This document shows, piece by piece, positions 8,398 to 16,827 of a stretch of 64,000 nt of DNA (position 1 is its first letter; each line of letters starts with the position of its first letter). The position numbers and the translations under genes are program-made. Below the pieces are notes generated by a model. It worked only from the letters and a program-made list of their open reading frames with translations, did not search any database and was not told where the DNA came from. This DNA is from Fibrella rubiginis (GTDB lineage Bacteria; Bacteroidota; Bacteroidia; Cytophagales; Spirosomataceae), in the NCBI RefSeq assembly GCF_017353185.1, contig NZ_JAFMYV010000002.1, forward strand, positions 558,001 through 622,000. Reading direction: 5' to 3'.

Positions 8398-9105
8398 ATG
8401 CAACAACGTACCTTCCCCGACCACGCGGCCCTCTCCCACCACACCGCCGACTACATTGCCGATCTCGTTCGCCAGAAACCAGACGCCGTGCTCTGTCTTG
8501 CCTCCGGCGACACGCCCAGCGAAACCTTCCGTATCCTGGCCGCAATGGTTCAGGCGGGTCAGCTCGACCTGAGTCAGTGCCGGTTTATTGGCCTCGATGA
8601 GTGGGTCGGTTTCGGCCCCACCGACGAAGGCAGTTGCGGCTACCTGGTTTACCGCGACCTGTTTACGCCCGCCAGCATCCGCCCCGAACAGATTACGTAC
8701 TTCGACGCCAAAGCCGCTGACCTGCAGGCTGAATGCGCCCGCGTCGATGCGGCCATTGCCGATTTTGGCAAGCTCGATTTGCTGCTGGTGGGCATTGGCA
8801 TGAACGGCCATATCGCCCTCAACGAGCCAGGAACGCCGTTCACGCTTCGTTGTCACGTGGTGCAGCTCGCCCAGTCCACTATTGATGTCGGACAGAAATA
8901 CTTCACAAAACCCACGCCTCTTTCGCAGGGCATCACCCTCGGCCTGCAACACCTCACCGAGGCCCGCGACGTCGTTCTGATGGCCTCCGGTGCCCGCAAA
9001 GCGGCCATCGTCCACGAAGCCCTCCATGGCCCTATCACCGAACAACTCCCCGCCAGCATCATGCAGACAGTGGAGCAGGGGAAAGTTTTTGACTCTAAAA
9101 TATAG
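8398..9105 (+). CDS. Glucosamine/galactosamine-6-phosphate deaminase family protein
   Basis: This 235-residue cytoplasmic enzyme belongs to the NagB/6-phosphogluconolactonase fold. The phosphate-binding LCLASGDTPSETF, the catalytic-lid string RFIGLDEWVGF and the core GIGMNGHIALNEPG are visible. True NagB usually has D in the position of N in MNGHI. The N variant with NEPG resembles galactosamine-6-phosphate deaminase (AgaI-like) proteins, so the exact amino sugar is uncertain. The start at 8398 gives MQQRTFPDH; the frame is open further left but overlaps the divergent gene's start region. It has no operon partner for amino-sugar uptake here. Confidence 0.85.
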   Translation: MQQRTFPDHAALSHHTADYIADLVRQKPDAVLCLASGDTPSETFRILAAMVQAGQLDLSQCRFIGLDEWVGFGPTDEGSCGYLVYRDLFTPASIRPEQITYFDAKAADLQAECARVDAAIADFGKLDLLLVGIGMNGHIALNEPGTPFTLRCHVVQLAQSTIDVGQKYFTKPTPLSQGITLGLQHLTEARDVVLMASGARKAAIVHEALHGPITEQLPASIMQTVEQGKVFDSKI

Positions 9106-9518
9106 ACTATATAATCAAGACACGGCGGAAACCTTACGGGTCCTTTGTCGTGAAGACGACGCTCAACCTTCATGATCTGCTGATCGGTAATCCAACAGTA
9201 GCCGCCTCGGGCTTTGGCGAAGAAGCGCCGGGCCCTGTTGTGCTGGCGTTGGAGCCACAGATGGAGACGTAATAGACCGGTGGGTAGTCGGCGTTTTTGC
9301 CCCCTTCGCTTTGTCCTATACGTAGGCAGCCGGCGAGGTTTTTCCGGCCAGCGTTCTAGTCATCATTGCGCGTATCGGCTGATTTTTGACGGACTGAAAA
9401 CCGTGCCTGTTTTCTTCTGGAGCATGGGTAGCGAACCCCATAAATATACTTCCCATTAACGGGTACCCTACGGCGTTTAACACGCCTCAACTACTGATTT
9501 GATCTAACAACCAACGCG
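9106..9518. other. 413-bp intergenic stretch with possible gene relic
   Basis: No intact gene, RNA or repeat is evident. One frame on the + strand is open from 9102 to the TAA at 9270-9272 and reads like protein (KTTLNLHDLLIGNP, then EEAPGPVVLALEPQ), but it has no start codon and resembles nothing I recognise. It may be a decayed gene tail. The remaining 240 bp show no clear promoter; the region just before 9519 presumably drives the downstream gene. Confidence 0.4.
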
Positions 9519-12161
9519 ATGAAATCTCAGTTAGCTCTCCTGTTCATTCTGCTGATCGGCATTTGGAACAGTACAGAACAAAACAGCGCGGAAAAAGCAG
9601 CCAGCTACCCGGTACTAAGCCAGGCCGATTCGCTCCGCAACGCCAGCAACTGGCCAGCCGAATTCACCATCACCAATTTTGCCAGTGCCGATCTGGTGCC
9701 GAGTCCCGCCTGTCTGGCTGTTGCCCCAACCGGCGAAGTTTTTGTGGGGGTAGATATGATTGGCTCACTGGGTAAAAAGCCGGGTAACGGGCGCATTGTC
9801 AGGCTCGTAGACGTCAACAACGATGGCAAGGTAGACAAGAGTACCAGCTATGCCGTAGTTGACAATCCGCGCGGCCTTTTGCCGGTGGGCAATCAGCTTT
9901 TTGTGTTACACACCATCTTCTCTAAAGAAACGGGGCTGGCAACGGGTATGGACCTGGTGGTTTTCGACGATAAAAACGACGACGGTGTGGCTGATGGCCC
10001 ATCCCGGCCGCTCATCGAACACATTAGCAATCCGGTTTTTTTGAAAAGCCGGGGAACAGACCACGCCACCAACGGTATCCGGATGGGTATCGATGGCTGG
10101 ATTTACATTGCCGTTGGTGACTTTGGGTTTCACAATGCCGTTGACCGGTCGGGCACGAAACTGACGATGCTGGGTGGTGGCATCGTGCGGGTTCGCCCCG
10201 ACGGCACCGGCATGGAAGTTTATACGCACGGCATGCGTAACATTTACGACGTAGCCATCGACCCCTTCATGAATATGTTTACGCGGGGAAATACGAACGA
10301 CGGTGGGGGCTGGAATATCCGGTTCAGCAACCAGATTCAGTCGGGCGAATACGGGTACCCCGTTCTGTTCAAGCACTTTACCGATGAGATCCTGCCGGCG
10401 TTAGTCGATGTAGGGGGCGGTTCGGGTACGGGTTCTCTGTTTCTGGATGATGACACCTGGCCTGCCAGATACAACCAGGTGCCCATGATGGCCGACTGGG
10501 GCCGGAGTCAGCTTTACATCCACCGGGTAACGGCAGATGGCCCCAGCTTTACCCAGAAAGAAGAGGAGTTTGTGAAACTGGCGCAGATTACCGACGTCGA
10601 CATCGATGCGTCGGGCCGGGCGTACCTGTCGGCCTGGGACGGGGCGGGCTATTCTGGTAATCCGAACAAAGGGTTTGTGGTGCGGATGGTACCCAAAAAC
10701 TGGTCGTACAAACCCTTCTCACCCCTCTCTAAACGTTCTGTCAGGAAACTGGCCGAACTGCTCAAGTCGGGTAGTGGCGTGGCTCGCCTGGCCGCCCAGC
10801 AGGAAATGCTGACCCGCCCCGCCACCGACGCTGCAAAAGCGGCCTGGAGAATTGCTGCCGACACTAAACTGCCGGTAGCGAACCGGGTTGCGGGAATGTA
10901 CACCTACGCCCAGGCGGCCGGGGCCAATGGTATCGCCGATCTCGTTACACTAAGCACGGAACCGGCCATGCGGGAGTATGCCCTCCGCGCCCTGGCCGAC
11001 CGGAAGTCGCTGCTTGCTCAGGTACCCATCGAGCCGCTTATGCAGGGACTCAACGACCCGTCGGTGCGGGTGAAGACGGCGTCTATCATTGGGTTGGGCC
11101 GGTTAGGTCGCCCGGAGGCTGCTCCGGCGCTGTTGCAGGTGGGGGTGCCCGCTTCGTTTGCGGCCCCCGCACTCGGTACCGAAGGCCCACACGCTACGCC
11201 GAACCCCGCTATCATCCCGGCCCACTTAGCCATGCGGGCGCTCGTTAGTCTCAACGCAGTCGATGCCTGTGTGCAGGCCATTGGCACGTCAAGCAATACA
11301 CTGGCCCTGTGGGTGTTACGCTACATGCACGACCCAAAAGCCGTAGATGGGCTGATAGCCGCTTACAAAAAGACAAACGATACAGCCCTGAAAAACCAGA
11401 TTCTCGTTACCCTGTCCCGGCTCTACAAAAAGGAAGCAGACTATGATGGTTCCTGGTGGTGGAGCACCCGGCCCGACACGCATGGCCCGTACTACAAAGC
11501 GGTTACCTGGGCGTCGTCGCCCGCCATCCATGACTTTCTGATGGCCGAATGGACTACGTCATCGGACAAGAAATTCTTCACCGACTTGAACAGCCGGCAC
11601 CGGATGGAAATCGCCGAATTTGGTCAGGACTCGGTGGTGGTTGCGAAAGAAGAACCCAAAGTGGATCTGGAAAAGATCAGGAATAAAAAGGGACAGGTGG
11701 GTGAGGCATCTATTGAAGATGTCATGCTGGCGATGGCTCGACTAAAGGGCGATGCCCAGGTTGGGAAAGTCCTGTTTGCCCAACAGGGCTGCATTAGCTG
11801 CCACAGCTTGAGCCGCAATGAAACCATGAAAGGTCCTTACATGGGGCAAATTGGGTCGATTATGAACCGTGAACAGATTGCCGAGTCGATCCTGAAGCCT
11901 AATGCGTCTATCTCGCAGGGATTCAGTACGGTTATGATTACCGCAAAAGGCAACAAAAGCTATACTGGCTTTGTAACGGAAGAAACGGCCAACAAAGTGG
12001 TGATGCGGGACGTAACGGGCCAGGTATACACCATAAAAGCAACAGATATTTTATCCCGTAAGGAATTGGACACCTCTATGATGCCCACGGGTCTGGTAAA
12101 CGCCTTGTCGTATGAAGAGTTTGCCTCGTTGCTCACCTTCCTGTCTAACCAGAAGAAGTAA
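9519..12161 (+). CDS. PQQ-like propeller / HEAT / cytochrome c exported protein
   Basis: This 880-residue periplasmic protein has three parts. After a signal peptide (MKSQLALLFILLIGIW) comes a glucose/sorbosone dehydrogenase-like propeller to about residue 400 (FVGVDMIGSLGKKPGNGRIV, ATNGIRMGIDGWIYIAVGDFG). A helical repeat stretch spans about 410-630 (ALRALADRKS, LNDPSVRVKTASIIGLGRLG), of the HEAT type. A C-terminal cytochrome c domain carries the heme site GCISCH near residue 758, followed by YMGQIGSIMNREQIAESILKPNASISQGF, given here as family-typical text. This is the membrane-bound dehydrogenase architecture common in Planctomycetes and Cytophagales. It likely oxidises a sugar or alcohol; the substrate is unknown. 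It shares no close sequence with the dehydrogenase at the window start. Confidence 0.85.
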   Translation: MKSQLALLFILLIGIWNSTEQNSAEKAASYPVLSQADSLRNASNWPAEFTITNFASADLVPSPACLAVAPTGEVFVGVDMIGSLGKKPGNGRIVRLVDVNNDGKVDKSTSYAVVDNPRGLLPVGNQLFVLHTIFSKETGLATGMDLVVFDDKNDDGVADGPSRPLIEHISNPVFLKSRGTDHATNGIRMGIDGWIYIAVGDFGFHNAVDRSGTKLTMLGGGIVRVRPDGTGMEVYTHGMRNIYDVAIDPFMNMFTRGNTNDGGGWNIRFSNQIQSGEYGYPVLFKHFTDEILPALVDVGGGSGTGSLFLDDDTWPARYNQVPMMADWGRSQLYIHRVTADGPSFTQKEEEFVKLAQITDVDIDASGRAYLSAWDGAGYSGNPNKGFVVRMVPKNWSYKPFSPLSKRSVRKLAELLKSGSGVARLAAQQEMLTRPATDAAKAAWRIAADTKLPVANRVAGMYTYAQAAGANGIADLVTLSTEPAMREYALRALADRKSLLAQVPIEPLMQGLNDPSVRVKTASIIGLGRLGRPEAAPALLQVGVPASFAAPALGTEGPHATPNPAIIPAHLAMRALVSLNAVDACVQAIGTSSNTLALWVLRYMHDPKAVDGLIAAYKKTNDTALKNQILVTLSRLYKKEADYDGSWWWSTRPDTHGPYYKAVTWASSPAIHDFLMAEWTTSSDKKFFTDLNSRHRMEIAEFGQDSVVVAKEEPKVDLEKIRNKKGQVGEASIEDVMLAMARLKGDAQVGKVLFAQQGCISCHSLSRNETMKGPYMGQIGSIMNREQIAESILKPNASISQGFSTVMITAKGNKSYTGFVTEETANKVVMRDVTGQVYTIKATDILSRKELDTSMMPTGLVNALSYEEFASLLTFLSNQKK

Positions 12162-12193
12162 GGCCTGTTACGTGCCTGATAGCGTTTGACGAA

Positions 12194-12790
12194 ATGAAAA
12201 CGAGAAATGCCTGTTTTGGTAGAAGGCTGCCTGCTAAAACCCTGCTGGTTGGCTGGTGTGTATTTATAGTCGGTTTGACCGCTTTCGCTCAGAAACCAAC
12301 GCCGTACACGGCCTTTAAACCTGGTGCCGTTTGGCTCGCGGATGATGGCCTTCCCATCGACTGTCATGGGGCAATATCCTTTACGTTGATTCGCTGAAAA
12401 CGTTTTACTGGTACGGTGAACACCGGGGAGAGCCCAGGGGCGCATCGTGTTACTCGTCGAAGGATCTCTACAAATTGAAAAAACGAGGGTGTATTCCTGA
12501 CAAAAGGTATAATTGAGACGGTTGAACGCCCTAAAGTGATTTATGATGCTGCGAGGCGTCAGTATGTGATGTGGTTTCACTATGATGGCAACCGATACGC
12601 CATTGCTGAACTGGGCGTTGCCATCAGCAACAAACCCACCGGCCCATTCGTGGTTCAGAACCATTACCGGTCCAACGGGCATGAATCGCGGGATATATGT
12701 ATTCCTGCCCATTACCATTACTCAGAATGGCAAGATGGAACTTCATTGGTACAGTGAGTGGAATCTAAAGCTGTTTACTGACCCGTCCTG
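12194..12790 (+). pseudogene. Decayed GH43-like glycoside hydrolase
   Basis: A normal start and signal peptide (MKTRNACFG, then LLVGWCVFIVGLTAFA) lead to KPGAVWLADDG and PIDCHGA. That frame then hits a stop at about 12395. The continuation GNILYVDSLKTFYWYGEHRG lies in another frame, and a third block (ERPKVIYDAARRQYVMWFHYDG, AIAELGVAIS, ESRDICI) resumes near 12515 in yet another frame. These strings are the blade motifs of five-bladed GH43-type hydrolases. The gene is truncated after about 190 codons at 12757-12790. At least two frameshifts and a missing C-terminal half make function impossible. The adjacent GH5 gene suggests a former polysaccharide-use cluster. Confidence 0.75.
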
Positions 12791-12891
12791 AAAAGTTCTG
12801 ATGTTGGCCTTTGCCAAAAATGGCTTTGGGTGCCTGACCAATCAGGCTGCAGGCTTTTACCCAAACATCCACATCCTGCGTACAGGCGGGG

Positions 12892-12965
12892 CTCTGAATG
12901 GATAATGTAAATGGGCTGACGCAGGAGCATGTTCGCGTCAGCCCATTTACATTATCCATTCAGAG
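12892..12965. repeat. Heptad-stem hairpin element B
   Basis: The arms are perfect 31-nt complements (12892-12922 with 12935-12965) with a 12-nt loop. The arm reads as 7-bp units TGAATGG, ATAATGT, AAATGGG and the head CTGACGC at the loop. The right arm covers the stop codon and last codon of the GH5 gene on the - strand. About 100 bp between the GH43 relic and this element hold nothing recognisable. Confidence 0.9.
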
Positions 12966-14141
12966 TCCCAGCGCCGTTTTCAGCGTGGTGTTAATCTGCA
13001 CGCCGGTACGGTTGTTGGCATTTTTGTAGGAGATATAGCCGAAGCCTTCGTCGTATTCCCACATGGTCCAGGCAATCTGATAGGCTTCAAGCGCTTTGCG
13101 CACGTCGCCTAAATAAGCACAGCGGGGCGTGTTGCTTACGTACGTTTTGTAGACGCCAAACTCGTTGCACGACACCAGCACACCGTTGTTGGTGGCCCAG
13201 GTGTTGATGCGCCCTACGTCGGTCATGATTTTGGCGGCGTTCCAGTTTTCGGTGCCGTAGTAGAGTATCCATTGTTTGGCCGTGGCATCGCCCGCGGCGT
13301 TCGCCGCCGACTGCACGTTGGTGGGTGTTGAGGGATAGGGCAGATTTTTGATGTAGCCAAACGTCGGTGTGATCCAATTCGCCCCCTGATGGGTGAACAC
13401 CATGGGCGAATAGTAATGAAAATTCCAGAGCACATTTTTGTCCGTGGGCGTCACCGTCAGTAGGGCGTCCATTGAACTCCAGTCGGGCGCAGTAGCTATG
13501 ATTACGTGGTTAGGCGTGACCGACCGGATAGCCGAAATCAGACTATCCTGCGCGGTTCTATACCAGGCCGGGTTAGTACTGGCCATGTGGGGCTCATTCA
13601 TGACCTCGAAAAATACCTGCGTGTTAGGCTTGCCAGAGAAATTGGCCGCTACCGCTCGCCAGTAGGCTTGGGCTTTGGGTAAAAACGTGGGGTCATTGGC
13701 CAGTTTCTGCTCGAAATCACTGTCGCCTGACGCGTGGATGGGGTCAATAATAACCGCTAGCCCAGCCGCCAACAGGCCGTTTACGCCCGTATTCAGCGCC
13801 GCCTGCGTAGCAGGATTCAATATGCCGGGGGTAGCTTCCTGGAAAAGTTGGTTAGGGCCGATGGGTATGCGTACGTGCAGAAAACCCTGTGCTTTGATCT
13901 GGCCGAAGGCGGTGCTGGTAAACCGGGTGGTAAACTGCGACGGACTGGCCCCCGACCCAAACCAGCTGCTGAGGTTGATACCCTTTTTCAGAGCCGGAAT
14001 ACCGTTGGGATACTGAGCCAGCAGCGTGCCCGGTGCCCCTACCCTTGCCGATTGGGTTGAACCAGTTTGACTCCCCACTTCCGGCGATTGGCACCGGCTC
14101 AAAAGGAACACGGCAACCACAGCGATAGACAATAGACGCAT
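12960..14141 (-). CDS. Glycoside hydrolase family 5 lipoprotein (endoglucanase-like)
   Basis: This 393-residue secreted enzyme probably hydrolyses a beta-1,4-linked glucan or mannan. The start at 14141 gives a clean lipoprotein signal, MRLLSIAVVAVFLLSRC, with Cys 17 as the likely lipidation site; the ATG 36 nt upstream gives a poorer signal. The GH5 acid/base lies in FFEVMNEPH (near residue 181) and the nucleophile in CNEFGVY (near residue 327). GINLSSWFG and FLHVRIPIG mark the barrel start. WTMWEYDEGFGY near the end matches the aromatic substrate-cleft motif. The stop codon is inside hairpin element B. Confidence 0.9.
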   Translation of the reverse strand: MRLLSIAVVAVFLLSRCQSPEVGSQTGSTQSARVGAPGTLLAQYPNGIPALKKGINLSSWFGSGASPSQFTTRFTSTAFGQIKAQGFLHVRIPIGPNQLFQEATPGILNPATQAALNTGVNGLLAAGLAVIIDPIHASGDSDFEQKLANDPTFLPKAQAYWRAVAANFSGKPNTQVFFEVMNEPHMASTNPAWYRTAQDSLISAIRSVTPNHVIIATAPDWSSMDALLTVTPTDKNVLWNFHYYSPMVFTHQGANWITPTFGYIKNLPYPSTPTNVQSAANAAGDATAKQWILYYGTENWNAAKIMTDVGRINTWATNNGVLVSCNEFGVYKTYVSNTPRCAYLGDVRKALEAYQIAWTMWEYDEGFGYISYKNANNRTGVQINTTLKTALGL

Positions 14142-14222
14142 AGTAGATTGGTAGATTAACTGTTGATTATTAGTCATTTAACTAATCACAAACATACTCA
14201 ACCTCCGGTATGCATGTTTGTT

Positions 14223-14966
14223 TCAGACCCGGTCTAGTTGAGCCAGTGCCCTGCTCAGATCGTCAGGCGTGTCGATGCCGATGGTCTCCAGGTCGGTCTC
14301 TACCGTACGAATGCGGAAGCCGTTTTCGAGCCATCGCAACTGCTCCAGCGCCTCAGCCCGTTCCAGTGTCGACGGAGGCAGCTGTGTGATTTGGGCCAGC
14401 ACGTCGGTTCGGTAGGCATACAGACCAATGTGTTTGTAGTAGGGCTGGTGATCGAGCCAGTTAGCCACAGGCTGATCGCGCTGGTAAGGAATGGCCTGAC
14501 GGCTGAAATACAGGGCTTCGCCAAGTGCGCTGATTACCACCTTAGGGGAATTAGGGTTCTGCAGTATGGCCGCATCGGTAATGCGCTTGATGAGCGTGGC
14601 CAGTTCGACGCGCCCGTCCAGCACCGCCGTAAGCCGGTCAATCTGAGCCGGTTGAATAAACGGCTCGTCGCCCTGGATGTTCACCACATACGCATATGAG
14701 CCGCCCAGCTGTTGCAGCGCGTCCTGGCAACGGTCGGTGCCGCTTTGATGATGCGGGCTAGTCATCACCACTTCGCCACCGAAGGCCATAACATGATCAT
14801 GAATGCGGTCATCGTCGGTGGCAACCACCACGCGGCTGAGCGACTGGGCCTGCCGGGCCTGCTCCACCACCCGCTGAATCATGCTTTTTCCACCAATGTC
14901 GGCCAGGGCTTTTGCCGGAAAGCGGGTAGAGGCATACCGGGCGGGAATTATACCAAGAAGGTGCAT
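14223..14966 (-). CDS. kdsB: 3-deoxy-manno-octulosonate cytidylyltransferase
   Basis: This 247-residue cytoplasmic enzyme activates KDO with CTP to CMP-KDO for lipopolysaccharide inner core synthesis. The signature GIIPARYASTRFPAKAL opens the protein, with VATDDDRI, MTSPHHQSGTDR, VNIQGDEPFI and a C-terminal GIDTPDDL segment. The frame is open a further 590 bases upstream, but the family start is plainly MHLLGIIPARYAS at 14966, and the extension would cover the divergent LysM gene. A possible promoter is a CATCTTTG box at 14982-14989 with TTG at 15011-15013 on the - strand. Confidence 0.96.
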   Translation of the reverse strand: MHLLGIIPARYASTRFPAKALADIGGKSMIQRVVEQARQAQSLSRVVVATDDDRIHDHVMAFGGEVVMTSPHHQSGTDRCQDALQQLGGSYAYVVNIQGDEPFIQPAQIDRLTAVLDGRVELATLIKRITDAAILQNPNSPKVVISALGEALYFSRQAIPYQRDQPVANWLDHQPYYKHIGLYAYRTDVLAQITQLPPSTLERAEALEQLRWLENGFRIRTVETDLETIGIDTPDDLSRALAQLDRV

Positions 14967-15059
14967 ACAGGCGTTTTTTGGCAAAGATGCCCGCTTTTTA
15001 CTTAGTTTTACAAATAGCCGCCGGAGGCTTCGACACCGATTCCCGGCGGAAAAGCACCC

Positions 15060-16298
15060 ATGAATGTAGCCACACACGCACGCCTTTCTCTCCTCCTGCT
15101 CACTTGCCAGCTTGCCGTTGGCGCCACCGCCGTTTTTGCAACTACCTATCCCATTGACTCTGTGGGCGTTGAACGTAGGGACGGCCGAAAATACGTCCTT
15201 CATCGCGTGGATCAGGGGCAAACGCTTTATGGTGTTGCCCGCCGCTACGGGGTCAATGTCAACGACATAAAAACGGCTAACCCCGACCTTAGCGACGGGG
15301 GGGTGCGGTATGATCAACTGCTGCGCGTACCGGTTTCTGACGTAAAACTGTCGCGCCGTGAGCAGAAAGACGTAGAGAAAGCCATTCGGAAAGACGAGAA
15401 AGAGAAAGCTAAAGCCGCCAAAGACACGGAGAAGATCATTGCCGACTCTGAAGCCGCCGACAAAGCCGACGCAAAAGCGCAACGGCGCACTGACCGGCGC
15501 GAGGAGCGCATGACGGTGAAAGAAAACGAAGGCGTTCATATAGTTCAGAGTGGTCAAACGCTCTACAGCCTTGCCGTGCGTTATGGCGTGACCATGGCCG
15601 AACTACGGGAGTGGAACCACCTTGGGGCCGACGGTATTCAGGTGGGCCAATCGTTGATTGTCAACGCCAGTGCCGCCACCAAAGCAGGTACGGGTTCGTC
15701 AACCGCCGCCAAACCGGCCGAAGCTAAACCTGTCTCGACAAAGGCGAAACCAGGTGGCGAGTCGGCGTCGGCCCGCAACACAACCCCGGCCGACGAGCCT
15801 GCGCCTACCCGTCTGGAAGCCAAACCCATTGTGACGCCTGAGCCGCCATTGACTCCCGGATCAAAGCCGAAAAGCAAGCCGGCCACCACCGCGAAACCAG
15901 CCGCAGAGCCTAAAAAAGAAGAACCTACCACCACGGCGGAGCCCGTCAAGCGCGAATCACCCAAGGCTGAATCGCCCCGCCCCGCCCGGCCCACCGCCGA
16001 CCCTGAGCCCACTGTAGCTCGGTCGGGACGGGTGCATTCCGACGTTGGTTTTGCCGATGTGATTGAAGGTAATGAGCCGAATACCAAATACTTGGCCCTC
16101 CACCGGTCGGCACCCGTGGGTACGCTGGTACAGGTACGCAACGACATCAACAACCAGAGTCTGTACGTAAAAGTGATCGGCAAGCTTCCCGATACGGGCA
16201 TCAATGACCAGGTGATTATCCGCCTTTCGGCCCGCGCTTTCGAGAAACTTTCACCCAATGGTCAGCGTTTTCGAGCCGAAGTGAGTTATACGAAATAA
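15060..16298 (+). CDS. LysM-repeat protein with RlpA/SPOR-like C-terminus
   Basis: This 412-residue exported cell-wall protein begins with a signal peptide ending near ATAVFA. Two LysM peptidoglycan-binding modules follow, at about 47-92 (HRVDQGQTLYGVARRYGV) and 158-202 (HIVQSGQTLYSLAVRYGV). A highly charged Lys/Glu/Ala helix lies between them. Residues 205-320 are Pro/Ala/Lys/Glu-rich and disordered. The last 90 residues (GVEG-type loop, YLALHRSAPVGTLVQVRND, VKVIGKLPDTGIND) resemble the double-psi beta-barrel of RlpA. It may bind or cut septal or lateral peptidoglycan. It is divergent from kdsB with 93 nt between, and hairpin element C begins 6 nt after its stop. Confidence 0.88.
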   Translation: MNVATHARLSLLLLTCQLAVGATAVFATTYPIDSVGVERRDGRKYVLHRVDQGQTLYGVARRYGVNVNDIKTANPDLSDGGVRYDQLLRVPVSDVKLSRREQKDVEKAIRKDEKEKAKAAKDTEKIIADSEAADKADAKAQRRTDRREERMTVKENEGVHIVQSGQTLYSLAVRYGVTMAELREWNHLGADGIQVGQSLIVNASAATKAGTGSSTAAKPAEAKPVSTKAKPGGESASARNTTPADEPAPTRLEAKPIVTPEPPLTPGSKPKSKPATTAKPAAEPKKEEPTTTAEPVKRESPKAESPRPARPTADPEPTVARSGRVHSDVGFADVIEGNEPNTKYLALHRSAPVGTLVQVRNDINNQSLYVKVIGKLPDTGINDQVIIRLSARAFEKLSPNGQRFRAEVSYTK

Positions 16299-16303
16299 AA
16301 GGC

Positions 16304-16414
16304 AGTTCAAGGTTTAATGGCTAAGGGTCAACGTTGGCTTACGCAGAGGTTATGCCAGAAGGGAGCCGGGCCTGCGTAAGCCAACGTTGACCCTTAGCCA
16401 TTAAACCTTGAACT
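16304..16414. repeat. Heptad-stem hairpin element C
   Basis: The arms are perfect 43-nt complements (16304-16346 with 16372-16414) around a 25-nt loop. Units of seven run AGGTTTA, ATGGCTA, AGGGTCA, ACGTTGG and end in the head CTTACGC. It starts 6 nt after the LysM stop and ends 9 nt before the next ATG, so it fills the gap between the two genes almost completely. Confidence 0.9.
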
Positions 16415-16423
16415 ACAAAAGCT

Positions 16424-16636
16424 ATGGAATCCAAAGAAGAGCGAGTTGCCCGTCGGCATCGGGAGCGGGACGAGAAAATGCGGGCGACGCCTGGGTTTAA
16501 AGCATTCAACGTCATGTTTGTGCTGGCCTACCCGTTCATTGCCGTCTTCACATTTGTTATCTCCTCAGTCCTGGCTGTTATGTCGGGTGTGTCGCGCGCA
16601 GGTGCATGGCTTGCCAGCGGCGGGCGGAGCAAGTGA
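16424..16636 (+). CDS. Small membrane protein of unknown function
   Basis: This 70-residue protein has a charged N-terminus (MESKEERVARRHRERDEKMR) and one or two hydrophobic segments (FKAFNVMFVLAYPFIAVFTFVISSVLAVM). A basic tail follows. I do not recognise a family. It lies between two hairpin elements, C and D, so its transcript would be bracketed by strong structures. The coding call rests on composition, a sensible membrane topology and normal base composition at third positions. Confidence 0.6.
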   Translation: MESKEERVARRHRERDEKMRATPGFKAFNVMFVLAYPFIAVFTFVISSVLAVMSGVSRAGAWLASGGRSK

Positions 16637-16639
16637 AGG

Positions 16640-16821
16640 GAGTTTAACGTCTAAAGTTCAAGGTGGCTTCGCGTTCTAGGCTTCGCGTTCTGGGCCCTTC
16701 GACAAGCTCAGGGTGACAACGACATTGAATCATTGTAGGATACTTTCTTATTGGCCTGTCACCCTGAGCCTGTCGAAGGGCCCAGAACGCGAAGCAACGT
16801 TAAACTTTAGACGTTAAACTC
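16640..16821. repeat. Heptad-stem hairpin element D with inner inverted repeat
   Basis: The outer arms 16640-16661 and 16800-16821 are complementary with one change and built of 7-bp units (AACGTCT, AAAGTTC, then AAGGTGG). The inner inverted repeat, 16680-16718 with 16757-16795, is 39 nt with one mismatch. It contains a string close to CCCTTCGACAAGCTCAGGGT, also found in element A. The left inner arm carries a tandem duplication of a 13-mer beginning GGCTTCGCG. The element begins 4 nt after one gene's stop and ends 7 nt before the next gene's ATG. Confidence 0.85.
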
Positions 16822-16827
16822 TTCAAA

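Noticed and set aside
14967..15557. N-terminal extension of kdsB
   Set aside because: The conserved KdsB start is at 14966, and the extension would overlap the divergent LysM gene and its signal peptide.
15638..16258. 206-codon - strand ORF opposite the LysM gene
   Set aside because: Arises from the Pro/Ala/Lys-rich low-complexity stretch of the sense gene.
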